Below, piece by piece: positions 36,575 to 46,298 of a stretch of 64,000 bases of DNA. Each line of letters begins with the position of its first letter. Position 1 is the first letter of the stretch. Below the pieces are notes generated by a model. That model was not told where the DNA came from and ran no database searches. It saw only the letters and a list, made by a program, of their open reading frames with translations. Source of the stretch: Cotesia glomerata (lineage: Eukaryota; Arthropoda; Insecta; Hymenoptera; Braconidae); the NCBI RefSeq assembly GCF_020080835.1, contig NC_058159.1, positions 9,610,001 to 9,674,000 of the forward strand, read 5' to 3'. The translations under genes were made by a program, and so were the position numbers.

Positions 36575-37233
36575 TGTGGCGGTCATGTGACCGCTGACAT
36601 TAAAATTATTTAAAAATTAGTAAAAATTTAGTTAAAATTAAAATTATTTTGTTAGACATTTAGGCTACAGTTAAGATTTGAAATTGTAAAATGTAGTAAA
36701 TTCAATAGAATAATTTAGTTGTAAACTTTCAGTTGTAATAGGATTAAGTTGTAAATATTTGTACATTTTAAGATCCGGAGCCTTTTCTCTCCGGCTTGTG
36801 GGTTTTTCCCATGAGTTTTTCCCAACAACTTTCCTCAAACCTTTCCTGTTTATTACTCTTTTTCTATGTGCAATAAACCCAAGCGATAGAGGACCCGAGG
36901 TCAGCATGGCCAGCTGTACTCTCGGGCCCGCTGACGTCACGAAGGCTTATTGCCCCTTTGCACTTTTCTCACACTTTTCTATTTCCCGAAGATTTTCTTC
37001 GTGTCCCTTCGCAAATCTTCGGGGCCTTCTACCCCACTACTACCCTTTAAACTTCGACTCTGATACCCAAAGTGCAGTAGTGGACACGATTATTCCGACC
37101 TAACTCCCCGTCCTGAGTGCACGTGGCTCCGGGTGATATATTTCTGTCGTGAATCGTTACAATATACATAGTAAATTAACCTCACGTTTACTTATTAACA
37201 GAACCTACCACCGTACCCATTAAAAATCCTAAA
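36575..37233 (+). repeat. 5' LTR
   Basis: Starts TGTGGCGGTCATGTGACC. The right boundary is set by divergence from the 3' LTR at the primer site. The ORFs inside it are not genes. Confidence 0.9.
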
Positions 37234-37234
37234 G

Positions 37235-37245
37235 TGGTGACCCCG
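37235..37245 (+). promoter_or_regulatory. Primer-binding site, tRNA-Trp type
   Basis: TGGTGACCCCG directly follows the LTR. It is complementary to the 3' end expected for tRNA-Trp, the primer used by CsRn1-like elements. Confidence 0.65.
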
Positions 37246-37413
37246 TGAAAAATACAGTGATTCTAGTGCGGTAATTCTGTTTAGTTAAATTCAATGTAGT
37301 TAATTAATTTATTTATTTACAAAAATATAAAATTTTTTCCTTCTTTTCCTCTCCCGCGTATCGCTAAAATTTTTTAATCGTTCTTTTAGTGCAGTTTGAG
37401 TGAAAATTATAAA

Positions 37414-38280
37414 ATGACTAACGAAGAAAGAGAAGTAACCCCGCAGGCAACAAACCCCGAGGTCCACGCCACTACTTCATACGCGCCGCAGCTACCCGAG
37501 TGCAAGAATGACGACGTGGAAATGTGGTTCGCACTCGTCGAGGCAGTTTTTACAGCATCGCGAATAACTTCGGAGAAAACAAAATACGCGATGATTTTAC
37601 CGAAGCTACCGACCAGCGTGGCAATGGAAGCTCGCGATCTCATATTAGGCGAACCAGGAGATGCACCATACACGACTTTCAAAACCGAAATTTTGAAAAG
37701 ACTTGGGACCACCGAGGACCAAAGAACGCGCCGGCTCCTGGAAAGTGAAGAGATGGGTGACCAAAAGCCGTCCCAGTTCCTGCGCCGCCTGCAACATTTA
37801 GCGGGCAAAAATATGTCAGAATCAACAGTGCGCGCCTTGTGGAAAGGACGTCTGCCGCGAGAGCTACAGGCTATCCTGGAGATCGTCAAAGATCAGCCAC
37901 TTGAGAAAGCAGCGGAGATAGCGGACGCCTCCATCGTGCATATGCCGATCCGCCCCAGCCTAGCGGAGGTAAACCGAACAGCGCCGAAGCAAGAGGACTC
38001 CTTGGTGGAAGAGATGAGGAAGCTTAGTGCGGCATTTCACCAGGAAGTCGCTACGATGAAGAGGGAGATGGCAGCAGTGAGAGCAGGACGCGATCCGGTG
38101 CAGAACAATTCTAGTTCCCAGAAGCACAAGCAACGACGCTCCAGATCCCGCTCGCGTTCAAATTCAAGAAGTCAACGTCCCGCGGACTTGTGCTGGTATC
38201 ACTGGAGATTCGATACCAAAGCCACTCGGTGTACAACCCCTTGTGTTAAGTCCCCGGGAAACCAGCTGGGAGGTCGTTAA
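37414..38280 (+). CDS. Gag polyprotein
   Basis: The first ATG is at 37414 (the open frame extends a few codons upstream without ATG). The 288-residue product has an N-terminal and central capsid-like region. After it come a coiled, Glu/Lys-rich segment, an Arg/Ser-repeat stretch (SRSRSRSNSRS) and a C-terminal zinc-binding motif CWYHWRFDTKATRCTTPC. The last has CX2HX9CX3C spacing, diagnostic of CsRn1-type gag rather than the usual CCHC knuckle. Gag assembles the cytoplasmic particle and binds the element RNA. Its stop (38278-38280) overlaps the protease-frame ATG, and a slippery heptamer lies just upstream. Confidence 0.9.
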   Translation: MTNEEREVTPQATNPEVHATTSYAPQLPECKNDDVEMWFALVEAVFTASRITSEKTKYAMILPKLPTSVAMEARDLILGEPGDAPYTTFKTEILKRLGTTEDQRTRRLLESEEMGDQKPSQFLRRLQHLAGKNMSESTVRALWKGRLPRELQAILEIVKDQPLEKAAEIADASIVHMPIRPSLAEVNRTAPKQEDSLVEEMRKLSAAFHQEVATMKREMAAVRAGRDPVQNNSSSQKHKQRRSRSRSRSNSRSQRPADLCWYHWRFDTKATRCTTPCVKSPGNQLGGR

Positions 38281-38295
38281 TGACGGCAAACGACC
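38256..38295 (+). promoter_or_regulatory. -1 ribosomal frameshift signal between gag and protease
   Basis: GGGAAAC (38256-38262) sits in the correct X XXY YYZ register of gag. The gag and protease frames overlap from 38250 to 38280, and protease is in the -1 frame. Nine nt after the heptamer, GGTCGT (38272-38277) can pair with ACGACC (38290-38295) around a 12-nt loop. Flanking GGG and CCC may extend the stem. Confidence 0.65.
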
Positions 38296-38831
38296 AATGC
38301 CCGAAGAAATCACGCCGTCTATTCGTCTGGGACCGCTCGTCGAAAGTGCAATTCCTTGTGGATACCGGGGCAGACCTCTGCGTCTTCCCCCGACAACGAC
38401 TCCGTGGCTCGCATGCAAAGTCCTCTTACGAACTTTCAGCAGCCAACGGCACCCCGATAGCAACATACGGGTTTGTCACGCTTTCACTCAACTTGGGACT
38501 AAGACGCGACTTCACTTGGAGGTTCGTCATCGCAGACGTCTCCAAGCCAATCCTCGGCGCAGATTTTTTGGCTCACTACGGACTCTTGCCAGACCTGCAG
38601 AATAGCCAGCTGATCGACTCGACCACTCTGCTTACCTTCAAAGGAAAGGTGACCGAGTGCGAAGAACCAAGCATAAAAACGATCAGCGGGTCATCAATGT
38701 TTCACGATTTACTGCGAGAGTTCCCGGAGATCACACGCCCAGATGGTGCACCCCGGCAGGTAAAACATAATACTAAACATTACATTTTAACCACACCAGG
38801 CCCACCAGTCGCGCAAAACCTCGACGGTTAG
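38280..38831 (+). CDS. Pol N-terminal part: aspartic protease and start of reverse transcriptase
   Basis: Read by -1 frameshift from gag, or from the ATG at 38280 that overlaps the gag stop. FLVDTGAD (DTG at residues 28-30 of this frame) is the retropepsin active site, and ILGADF (91-96) is the conserved flap-distal motif. The domain processes the polyprotein inside the particle. The frame then enters the N-terminal reverse transcriptase region but stops at 38829-38831, because the coding frame changes by one base at about 38811-38818, next to a run of four A. The protease domain itself looks intact. Confidence 0.85.
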   Translation: MTANDQCPKKSRRLFVWDRSSKVQFLVDTGADLCVFPRQRLRGSHAKSSYELSAANGTPIATYGFVTLSLNLGLRRDFTWRFVIADVSKPILGADFLAHYGLLPDLQNSQLIDSTTLLTFKGKVTECEEPSIKTISGSSMFHDLLREFPEITRPDGAPRQVKHNTKHYILTTPGPPVAQNLDG

Positions 38832-41155
38832 CTCCAGACAAACTTAGAGCAGCCCAAAAGGAGTTCAACAAGATGGTTCAGATGGGTATCGCCCGTCCAG
38901 GAAAAGGATCGTGGGCATCGCCTCTTCACATGGTTCCCAAGAAAGGGGACGACGAATGGCGAGCCTGCGGCGATTATCGCGCATTGAACGTGCGGACGTA
39001 CGCAGACAAGTACGGAGTACGACATATCCAGGATTTCTCTCAACATCTGGCGGGTAAGAAATTTTTTTCAAAAATAGATAGCTCCAAGGCATACACCCAG
39101 ATACCCATGGCAGAAGAAGACATTCCGAAGACAGCCATCATCACACCATTTGGACTTTTTGAGTTCTTATACATGACCTTCGGATTACGCAATGCAGCTC
39201 AGACCTTCCAGCGCTTCATCGACGAGGTACTACAGGGTCTGGATTTTGTCTTCGCATACATCGATGACATCCTCATCGCATCAGAAACACTCGAGGAGCA
39301 CATGAAGCATCTCCGCATCGTTTTTGAGCGATTTAAAAAATACGGACTGGTGGTAAATACAAGTAAGTGTGTATTTGGACAATCACAAATTGAATTTCTC
39401 GGTTATTTAGTATCCAGCGCAGGTACACAGCCACTCCCTGAGAAGGTCGAGGCAATAAAGGCTTTCAAACTGCCCGATACAGCAAAGAAACTCCGAGGAT
39501 TTTTGGGTATGATTAATTTTTATCGCAGATTTATACCCAAAGCTGCTGCAGTCCAGGCACCTTTAAACAATCTACTCCAGGGTAACATTAAAGGAAACGC
39601 ACCGGTACCCTGGAACCCTGAAGCAATAAAGGCTTTTGAAGCATGCAAGGACAGCCTCGCTGAAGCTACCTTGCTAGCTCATCCAGAATCAGATGCTCCA
39701 CTGGCGATTTTCACCGACGCATCTGACTTTGCCATCGGAGCAGTTCTCCAGCAACAAGTCAAAGGACAATGGCAACCTCTGGATTTTTTCTCAAAGAAAT
39801 TAAGCCCAACCGAGCAGAAATATGGAGCATACGATCGGGAACTTTTGGCTATCTACCAAGCAGTCAAACACTTCAGACACATGGTCGAGGCAAGGCAATT
39901 CACGATCTACACAGATCACAAGCCGATTACCTTTGCCCTTCACAAAAAGTCAAGCCAATGTTCACCGCGCCAATTTCGCTATTTAGACTTCATCAGTCAG
40001 TTCTCGAAGGACATCCGCCACATTCCAGGTCCAGACAATGTCGTAGCCGACGCCTTATCCCGGATCGAAGAGCTAGAAGCCACGATTGATTACCCGGCTC
40101 TTGCGGAGTCTCAAAAAGACGATGAAGAACTACGAGAGTTTATACAAGGTAACAATAACTCAGTATTACAAATAAAAAAGATGTTAATTCCAGGTACAGA
40201 CGTTTTCATTTTCTGCGACGTTTCAACACCGGTAGCACGCCCATTCATCACGACTCCATTTAGAAAAGTCGCCTTCAATGCAGTGCACCGTTTATCGCAT
40301 CCTGGTGCGAACGCGACAGTCAAACTCATAACACAGCGTTATGTCTGGCCGTCGATTAAAGCAGACTGCAAGCAATGGGCTCGGCAGTGTATCCAGTGCC
40401 AACGTTCAAAGGTATCAAGGCACGTCTCAGCACCCATTGGATCTTTTGCGCCGCCATCTACGAGGTTCGAGCATGTCCACTTGGACATTGTCATCATGTC
40501 AACATCGGAAGGATGCAGGTATTGTCTCACTATGGTAGACCGTTTTACGCGGTGGCCAGAAGTTGTACCATTACAGGATCAAGAAGCTGCAACAGTAGCA
40601 CGTGCGTTCTACGAAACCTGGATCGTCAGATTTGGGACTCCGCTAAGAGTTACCACGGACCAGGGCAGACAATTCGAAGCAAATTTGTTCAGACAACTTA
40701 ACCGGTTGGCTGGCACGAACCACTTCAGAACGACAGCGTATCATCCAGCTGCGAATGGCATGGTCGAGCGTTTCCATCGACAGTTAAAAGCTGCAATCAA
40801 GTGTCATGAGAACGAGCGTTGGACAGAAGTTTTACCAACAGTTCTACTAGGAATCAGAGCAGCTTGGAAAGAAGACCTTCAAGCAACAGCGGCAGAGATG
40901 GTCTACGGACAGCCACTGCGAATTCCAGGAGAGTTCCTAGTGTCGCAAGCGAGGCACGAGGAAGATGACAACGCAGCTGAGTGGGTCAAGAGTCTCCGAA
41001 AACAGTTCACCAGTCTGCGTCCAGTTCCAGGCTCACGCCATGGTGGTAAGAAAACATTTATTTTAAAGATCTTGCTACTTCTGCGCAGGTTTTCGTCCGT
41101 CACGATGGTCCCAAGGCGCCATTACAAAGCCCATATGAAGGACCGTTCAAGGTAA
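38822..41155 (+). CDS. Pol: reverse transcriptase, RNase H and integrase
   Basis: Long open frame continuing pol after the first frame break. Numbering from the Met at 38873: reverse transcriptase with YIDD at 129-132; RNase H with TDAS near 281 and TDHKP near 347; integrase zinc domain H472, H476, C506, C509; and catalytic triad D538, D596, E632 with the classic 35-residue last spacing. These enzymes copy element RNA to DNA and insert it. A second one-base frame change at about 41050-41065, at a T run, ends this frame at 41155 with an unrelated tail. The catalytic residues are all present, so only the frame breaks argue against activity. Confidence 0.92.
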   Translation, partial: RRLAPDKLRAAQKEFNKMVQMGIARPGKGSWASPLHMVPKKGDDEWRACGDYRALNVRTYADKYGVRHIQDFSQHLAGKKFFSKIDSSKAYTQIPMAEEDIPKTAIITPFGLFEFLYMTFGLRNAAQTFQRFIDEVLQGLDFVFAYIDDILIASETLEEHMKHLRIVFERFKKYGLVVNTSKCVFGQSQIEFLGYLVSSAGTQPLPEKVEAIKAFKLPDTAKKLRGFLGMINFYRRFIPKAAAVQAPLNNLLQGNIKGNAPVPWNPEAIKAFEACKDSLAEATLLAHPESDAPLAIFTDASDFAIGAVLQQQVKGQWQPLDFFSKKLSPTEQKYGAYDRELLAIYQAVKHFRHMVEARQFTIYTDHKPITFALHKKSSQCSPRQFRYLDFISQFSKDIRHIPGPDNVVADALSRIEELEATIDYPALAESQKDDEELREFIQGNNNSVLQIKKMLIPGTDVFIFCDVSTPVARPFITTPFRKVAFNAVHRLSHPGANATVKLITQRYVWPSIKADCKQWARQCIQCQRSKVSRHVSAPIGSFAPPSTRFEHVHLDIVIMSTSEGCRYCLTMVDRFTRWPEVVPLQDQEAATVARAFYETWIVRFGTPLRVTTDQGRQFEANLFRQLNRLAGTNHFRTTAYHPAANGMVERFHRQLKAAIKCHENERWTEVLPTVLLGIRAAWKEDLQATAAEMVYGQPLRIPGEFLVSQARHEEDDNAAEWVKSLRKQFTSLRPVPGSRHGGKKTFILKILLLLRRFSSVTMVPRRHYKAHMKDRSR

Positions 41156-41511
41156 TCAAGCGCAAGGAGCGAACATTCGTGATACACGTAAGAGGCCACG
41201 ACGTAACCGTTTCAATCGACCGACTCAAACCAGCATACGTGATGGCGGATTCTTCCGACGAGCCAGAACCAGGTCCATTATCTGCAGACCAACCACCAGT
41301 GGACTACCCAGCTCCGTCCACACCAGAGCTGGTAGACCCAGCACCAGACGAGCCAACGATGTTTAGCCCGTCGACACCATCAGCAACGCCAAGCACGCAC
41401 AGTAGCGGCCATCAGCCGCCAACCCAAGGACTTCCAGAAGAAGACGCGTGGCATACGCGAACAGGAAGACGTGTCCGCTTCCCGGACCGCCTTCAGGGTG
41501 GTTTTTCGTGA
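41062..41511 (+). CDS. Pol C-terminal end of integrase
   Basis: Continues pol in a new frame after the second break. It has a chromatin-organising-type C-terminal domain (DGP, then VIKRKERTFVIHV, then DRLKPAY). A Pro/Ser/Glu-rich linker follows, then GRRVRFPDRL at the end, a motif common at the C-terminus of insect gypsy Pol. It ends 24 nt before the 3' LTR, just before the polypurine tract. Confidence 0.8.
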   Translation, partial: FKDLATSAQVFVRHDGPKAPLQSPYEGPFKVIKRKERTFVIHVRGHDVTVSIDRLKPAYVMADSSDEPEPGPLSADQPPVDYPAPSTPELVDPAPDEPTMFSPSTPSATPSTHSSGHQPPTQGLPEEDAWHTRTGRRVRFPDRLQGGFS

Positions 41512-41523
41512 ACTCATTCACTG

Positions 41524-41535
41524 GTAGGGGGGTGA
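41524..41535 (+). promoter_or_regulatory. Polypurine tract
   Basis: GTAGGGGGGTGA lies immediately before the 3' LTR and would prime plus-strand DNA synthesis. Confidence 0.7.
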
Positions 41536-42196
41536 TGTGGCGGTCATGTGACCGCTGACATTAAAATTATTTAAAAATTAGTAAAAATTTAGTTAAAATT
41601 AAAATTATTTTGTTAGACATTTAGGCTACAGTTAAGATTTGAAATTGTAAAATGTAGTAAATTCAATAGAATAATTTAGTTGTAAACTTTCAGTTGTAAT
41701 AGGATTAAGTTGTAAATATTTGTACATTTTAAGATCCGGAGCCTTTTCTCTCCGGCTTGTGGGTTTTTCCCATGAGTTTTTTCCCAACAACTTTCCTCAA
41801 ACCTTTCCTGTTTATTACTCTTTTTTCTATGTGCAATAAACCCAAGCGATAGAGGACCCGAGGTCAGCATGGCCAGCTGTACTCTCGGGCCCGCTGACGT
41901 CACGAAGGCTTATTGCCCCTTTGCACTTTTCTCACACTTTTCTATTTCCCGAAGATTTTCTTCGTGTCCCTTCGCAAATCTTCGGGGCCTTCTACCCCAC
42001 TACTACCCTTTAAACTTCGACTCTGATACCCAAAGTGCAGTAGTGGACACCATTATTCCGACCTAACTCCCCGTCCTGAGTGCACGTGGCTCCGGGTGAT
42101 ATATTTCTGTCGTGAATCGTTACAATATACATAGTAAATTAACCTCACGTTTACTTATTAACAGAGCCTACCACCGTACCCATTAAAAATCCTAAA
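41536..42196 (+). repeat. 3' LTR
   Basis: 661 bp and nearly identical to the 5' LTR. I see two substitutions and two one-base differences in T runs. Confidence 0.9.
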
Positions 42197-42412
42197 TAGT
42201 TCTATTGGAAAGATACAGAGGCAGCACTGGAAATTTTAAACTCTTAGTTTTTACAATACTAATATCGTATTTTTTCTAATCGTAAATTGTAAAATTTCAT
42301 GAATAAGTAGTAATTTTTCTTCTAAAATATTTGAAAATTAATAGTAATAAAAGTATCGTCCAGCTTTACAATAGTTGTATCGTAAATTTTCCCAGAAATT
42401 TTTTTCCGTGTA

Positions 42413-44463
42413 TAAAGAATATTTAGACAAAAAAAAAGCTAGCTTTGATAAATTTTGAATCATAACAGCTAAATATAGGGGAGGGGAGGGGGGCAAAATG
42501 GGGTACTTAAGAAACTGTTATGATTTTAAGGACTTAAATTTGCTGATTTTTCTCGTTTTCAGTCGTAATTGAAGGAAAATAATCAAATTTCAAGTTGCCG
42601 TAGAAAAAAATTTTTTTTTTGCGGGCAAAATGGGGTACCCCCTGAAAAAGTGAAAAAAAAATTTCATTATCCGAAAATGAAATGTTGTTAAAAGAATAAC
42701 ATTTTCTTATCGATAAGTCTACGAAAGAACCCAGAGAGATGAACAAATCACCCAAAAAAGAAACATTGTTATAGTTGACGCAATATACTCCTAACAAAAA
42801 TTGAGGTAGCAAAAAAAATTTTTTAATTTTGTAGTAAATTTTGACGGGTTTCATTTTTATTGATTTTTTCATCATTTTTTTATCATTTTTAATGATCAAT
42901 TTTTAGTAATTTCAAATGTTTATCGAAAATTGCGTCAAATTATAAAAAATATCTTTTAAAAATATTATTAAATATCTCCGAAAATTTTGATTTTAGCGAC
43001 TTGGTGCTTCAAACTTTTTTTGTAGGAAATTGAATTTTCTACAAGTTTGTCGTTCACATTTTTTCTGTAGCTCTTGTTATTCACGAGATAAATGCGAAAA
43101 AACGCGAATTTCATAGAAAAATTAAGTTTAGAGGCCTGTACTACCTTGTCGGTTCGAGTTACGGCTTGGCCGCAATGGACATTTTTGTAGAGCATTCAAT
43201 TCTGAAAAAAACCCGTCCATTGTCGAAGCAATGCTATGAAATGCCACTGAGCTATAGAAATTTAAACATAAAAAAGCCAAAGTTTCTGTGTTATTAAGGG
43301 GAAATCTTTAAACGCCTGTGTCGAGATCTTAATATTAATATTAAGGGCCCAAACTTTCAGGGTATTTTTTCTTGGGTACTTGCAACAAAATTTCACGATG
43401 GGACCGAAAAAAAAAAATAGTTGAAAAAAAAAGCACCCTAATATATATGCTCAGTCAACTCAAACACTTAGACCATTCGGCTAACGAGTCAACTTTTTTT
43501 TTTTTTAACATATAAAAATTCAATAAAGAAATTTTCCGCTTGATTCAAAATGATCAATGTCTTTAAAATGATGCCCTTAGCAAAACATTTTTTTCTGTCG
43601 AATCAAATTTATTTTTTGATTAATACAAATTGCAGATAGCTAAAAAAAAACTCATTTTATCAAAACAATGACTTTTTTTATTTTTAATCACATCAGCAGT
43701 TACAGTGAAACAATTATATATACAACGGAATAATTAGCATATCCAAAACTGAGGTTAAGGTCGAATGTTGATCCCGTTAAAGATAAATTATTTTTAACTC
43801 ATCACACACTGTATATACGTAATATACATGTAATAATAATACGTGACTATTGAAGTCGTCGGTAGAGAATCAGTTGAGTTGACAATCTACCGTAGATGTC
43901 AGGAAGGATTTGACCTCGCGTAGAAATCGCCCACTCCATTTTCACACCGCTAAAGTGAAAGAATAGAAGCTGAAAATTTTTCAACACTAAAAGAGACGAT
44001 CAGAATAATAATCTAAAAATAGAACTCACGGTTAATGTTCCGTCCACAAATTATGCAACTTTTTCAATTAATGAACATGAAAATAAAAAATATTACTATC
44101 TACTCATGGATGCAAATGTAAATTTTCAAAATATCTCTGAAAGAATTTTCTGATGCATGCTAATTGAAATAAAAAAAAAAAATTCTTTACTTTAGAATTA
44201 TGATAAATAATATTTTCAACGGCTTCTGCAATTCTCACTTGAGTTTATACTGCAGATGTGGTGAAAAATGATAAATTATGTGATTACGTTCATAGAAAAT
44301 CTTTTTCAATAGAGAAAATAAAAATAATATTAATAAAAAAATTGGTTAACTTGACATGGCACTTTTGATCATAATATTGTTTTATAATCATAAAATGTAT
44401 GACAGCTAGTTAATTATTTCTTGTTAAAATGAGAAATACGGTATGAACCAAACATATGAACAT
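42413..44463. other. Intronic sequence, possible old TIR element at 42475-43445
   Basis: GGGCAAAATGGGGTAC occurs twice (about 42491 and 42623). A right end reading GCACCCTAATATA resembles the GGGTG end of the palindrome at 57286. A G-rich run lies at 42478-42503. The rest is AT-rich with no gene. Confidence 0.3.
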
Positions 44464-44464
44464 A

Positions 44465-44468
44465 TGAC

Positions 44469-44515
<47 letters not shown>

Positions 44516-44520
44516 CGATG
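44465..44520. repeat. (ATG)n microsatellite
   Basis: About 17 ATG units. The minus-strand poly-Ile ORF over it is incidental. Confidence 0.95.
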
Positions 44521-44893
44521 CTGATGATCACAAGCGTAAACGCTAATAACTCTTCGCGGAATAGATGTATTGATAAAAGTTGGTAATCGATTGACTGGGA
44601 AATTGAATTAATCGCTTGAGTTTCTTTGGATTTCACGTCATTTTACTCAGAAAAATCAAGCACGTGCATCATCGGATTACAAGAAAATAATAATTTACAT
44701 TAACTTTTATTTATATATATATATATATCTTATAATCTCTGCTAATAATATTTTAGTAATTAAACAAACATCATAAATAATGATTATCTTTTGAGACGAC
44801 AATAAAAGAATACAAGCGATTTTTAAAACAATAAATAGTACCAATGACTTTTTACAATGAAGGTTAAGTAAATAATCACTGATATTCGATTAA

Positions 44894-46294
44894 CCCGTCA
44901 GCACTCACGTGAACTTTTCAGTAATCTTTACTCTCGTGATGAGAGATTTGCTCACATTTAATCTGCATGCGGCCGGGCAGCTATACAATTACGAAGATAC
45001 ATGAACTAGCCCGAACGTTACCGAAAGTAAATTTTTTTTTGTTACACCTACACGGAAAAAACGAGATTTAACTGGTTTCCATGTTGGACGGAACCTAGTT
45101 CCATCTATAGTGAAAAAAATTTACAAATGGTTACTACTTCAATGTAGACTGTAGTAGGTACAGTTTCCGTTTATTTCAGTTTAATCCGAGATGGGGCTCA
45201 GAGCCATCTGAGATTTATTTTTCTCAGATGGTTGACAGTACCACGCGCATGCTCGTCAGTCCCATCTTACATTGAAGTGGCGTCCATTTGGAATTTAACT
45301 AGAGTCTATCTGCAGATAGTATCTATTTTTACATTATCATTTTCAAGTGCATTTTGCAATCAAATATATATGAATAATATGAATGAATAATAAGTATATT
45401 ATAATGAATAATACACATTATAATTTTATTCCAAATCAAAAAACTAATCCTTAATAAGTTAAAAAAAAAATAAATTTAAAAGAAAAATTTTTAATTTAAA
45501 ATTAAAAAATTAAAAAAAAAATTTAATTTCAGTGTAGTACTATTTTTTAAAACAAGATGAAGATTGGTGTTCATCAACATCTTATTTTAAAAAATAGTAC
45601 CACACTGAAATTAAAATTTTTTTTTTAAATTTTTTAATTTTGAATTTTTTTTTAAACTTATTAAGGATTAGTTTTTTGATTTGGAATAAAATTATAATGT
45701 GTATTATTCATTATAATATACTTATTATTCATTCATATTATTCATATATATTTGATTGCAAAATGCACTTGAAAATGATAATTTAAAAATAGGTACTATC
45801 TGCAGATAGATTCTAGTTAAATTCCAAATGGACGCCACTTCTATGTAAGATGGGACTGACGAGCATGCGCGTGGCACTGACAACCATCTGAGACAGATAA
45901 ATCTTAGATGGCTCTGAGCCCCATCTTGGATTGAACTGAAATAAACGAAAACTGTACCTACTACAGTCTACATTGAAGTAGTAACCATTTGTAAATTTTT
46001 TTCACTATAGATGGAACTAGGTTCCGTCCAACATGGAAACGAGTTAAATCTCGTTTTTTCCGTGTATAATCTCGTGATGAGAAGAATGCTCACAATTTCC
46101 GACGCGCATGAGAAAAATATTTTTTTATAAAATATATATAATATTAAAGCATTTCAAAAGTTCATAATTTAAAAATAGGTAAAATTACTCGAAGGTAGAA
46201 AAAATTTCATCTACCCTTTCCATTTGAAAAAAAAAAGTCTTCATTGTTTTAAATCGAGCGTGAGCAAAATGTTCATAACGTGAGTGCTGACGGG
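44894..46294. mobile_element. piggyBac-like MITE interrupted by a fold-back element
   Basis: The TIRs read CCCGTCAGCACTCACGT and the inverse, flanked by TTAA (44890-44893, 46295-46298). TTAA target duplication with CCC-starting ends is the signature of piggyBac. Removing the nested element at 45051 leaves about 385 bp. There is no transposase. Confidence 0.75.
45051..46064. mobile_element. CACGG-type fold-back element, 1.0 kb
   Basis: The ends are CACGGAAAAAACGAGATTTA and the inverse, with TA duplication (45049-45050, 46065-46066). Nearly the whole element is two inverted arms of about 0.5 kb meeting near 45560. It is non-coding and strongly hairpin-prone. Confidence 0.9.
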
Positions 46295-46298
46295 TTAA

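Larger units (their letters stand above)
36575..42196 (+). mobile_element. Ty3/gypsy LTR retrotransposon, CsRn1-like, 5.6 kb
   Basis: Two nearly identical LTRs flank gag, protease, reverse transcriptase, RNase H and integrase in gypsy order. The primer site fits tRNA-Trp and gag has a CX2HX9CX3C motif; both are known hallmarks of the CsRn1 clade. Comparison with the empty site in the copy at 28091 suggests a 4-bp target duplication (TATT/TAGT, one mismatch). LTRs differ by about two substitutions and two homopolymer indels, so the insertion is recent. There is no envelope-like ORF. Two one-base frame breaks interrupt pol. Confidence 0.93.
35984..42410 (-). mobile_element. CACGG-type TIR element interrupted by a MITE and a gypsy element
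   Basis: An inverted second copy of the element at 28091. TA flanks both ends (35982-35983, 42411-42412). After removing the MITE (36090-36238) and the retrotransposon (36575-42196) the remaining length is about 650 bp, matching the intact copy. The intact copy shows both empty sites. Confidence 0.85.

Noticed and set aside
36759..37103. 114-codon ORF
   Set aside because: Located in the 5' LTR; partial equivalents recur in the 3' LTR, so it reflects LTR sequence.
37407..37889. 160-codon minus-strand ORF
   Set aside because: Antisense shadow of gag.
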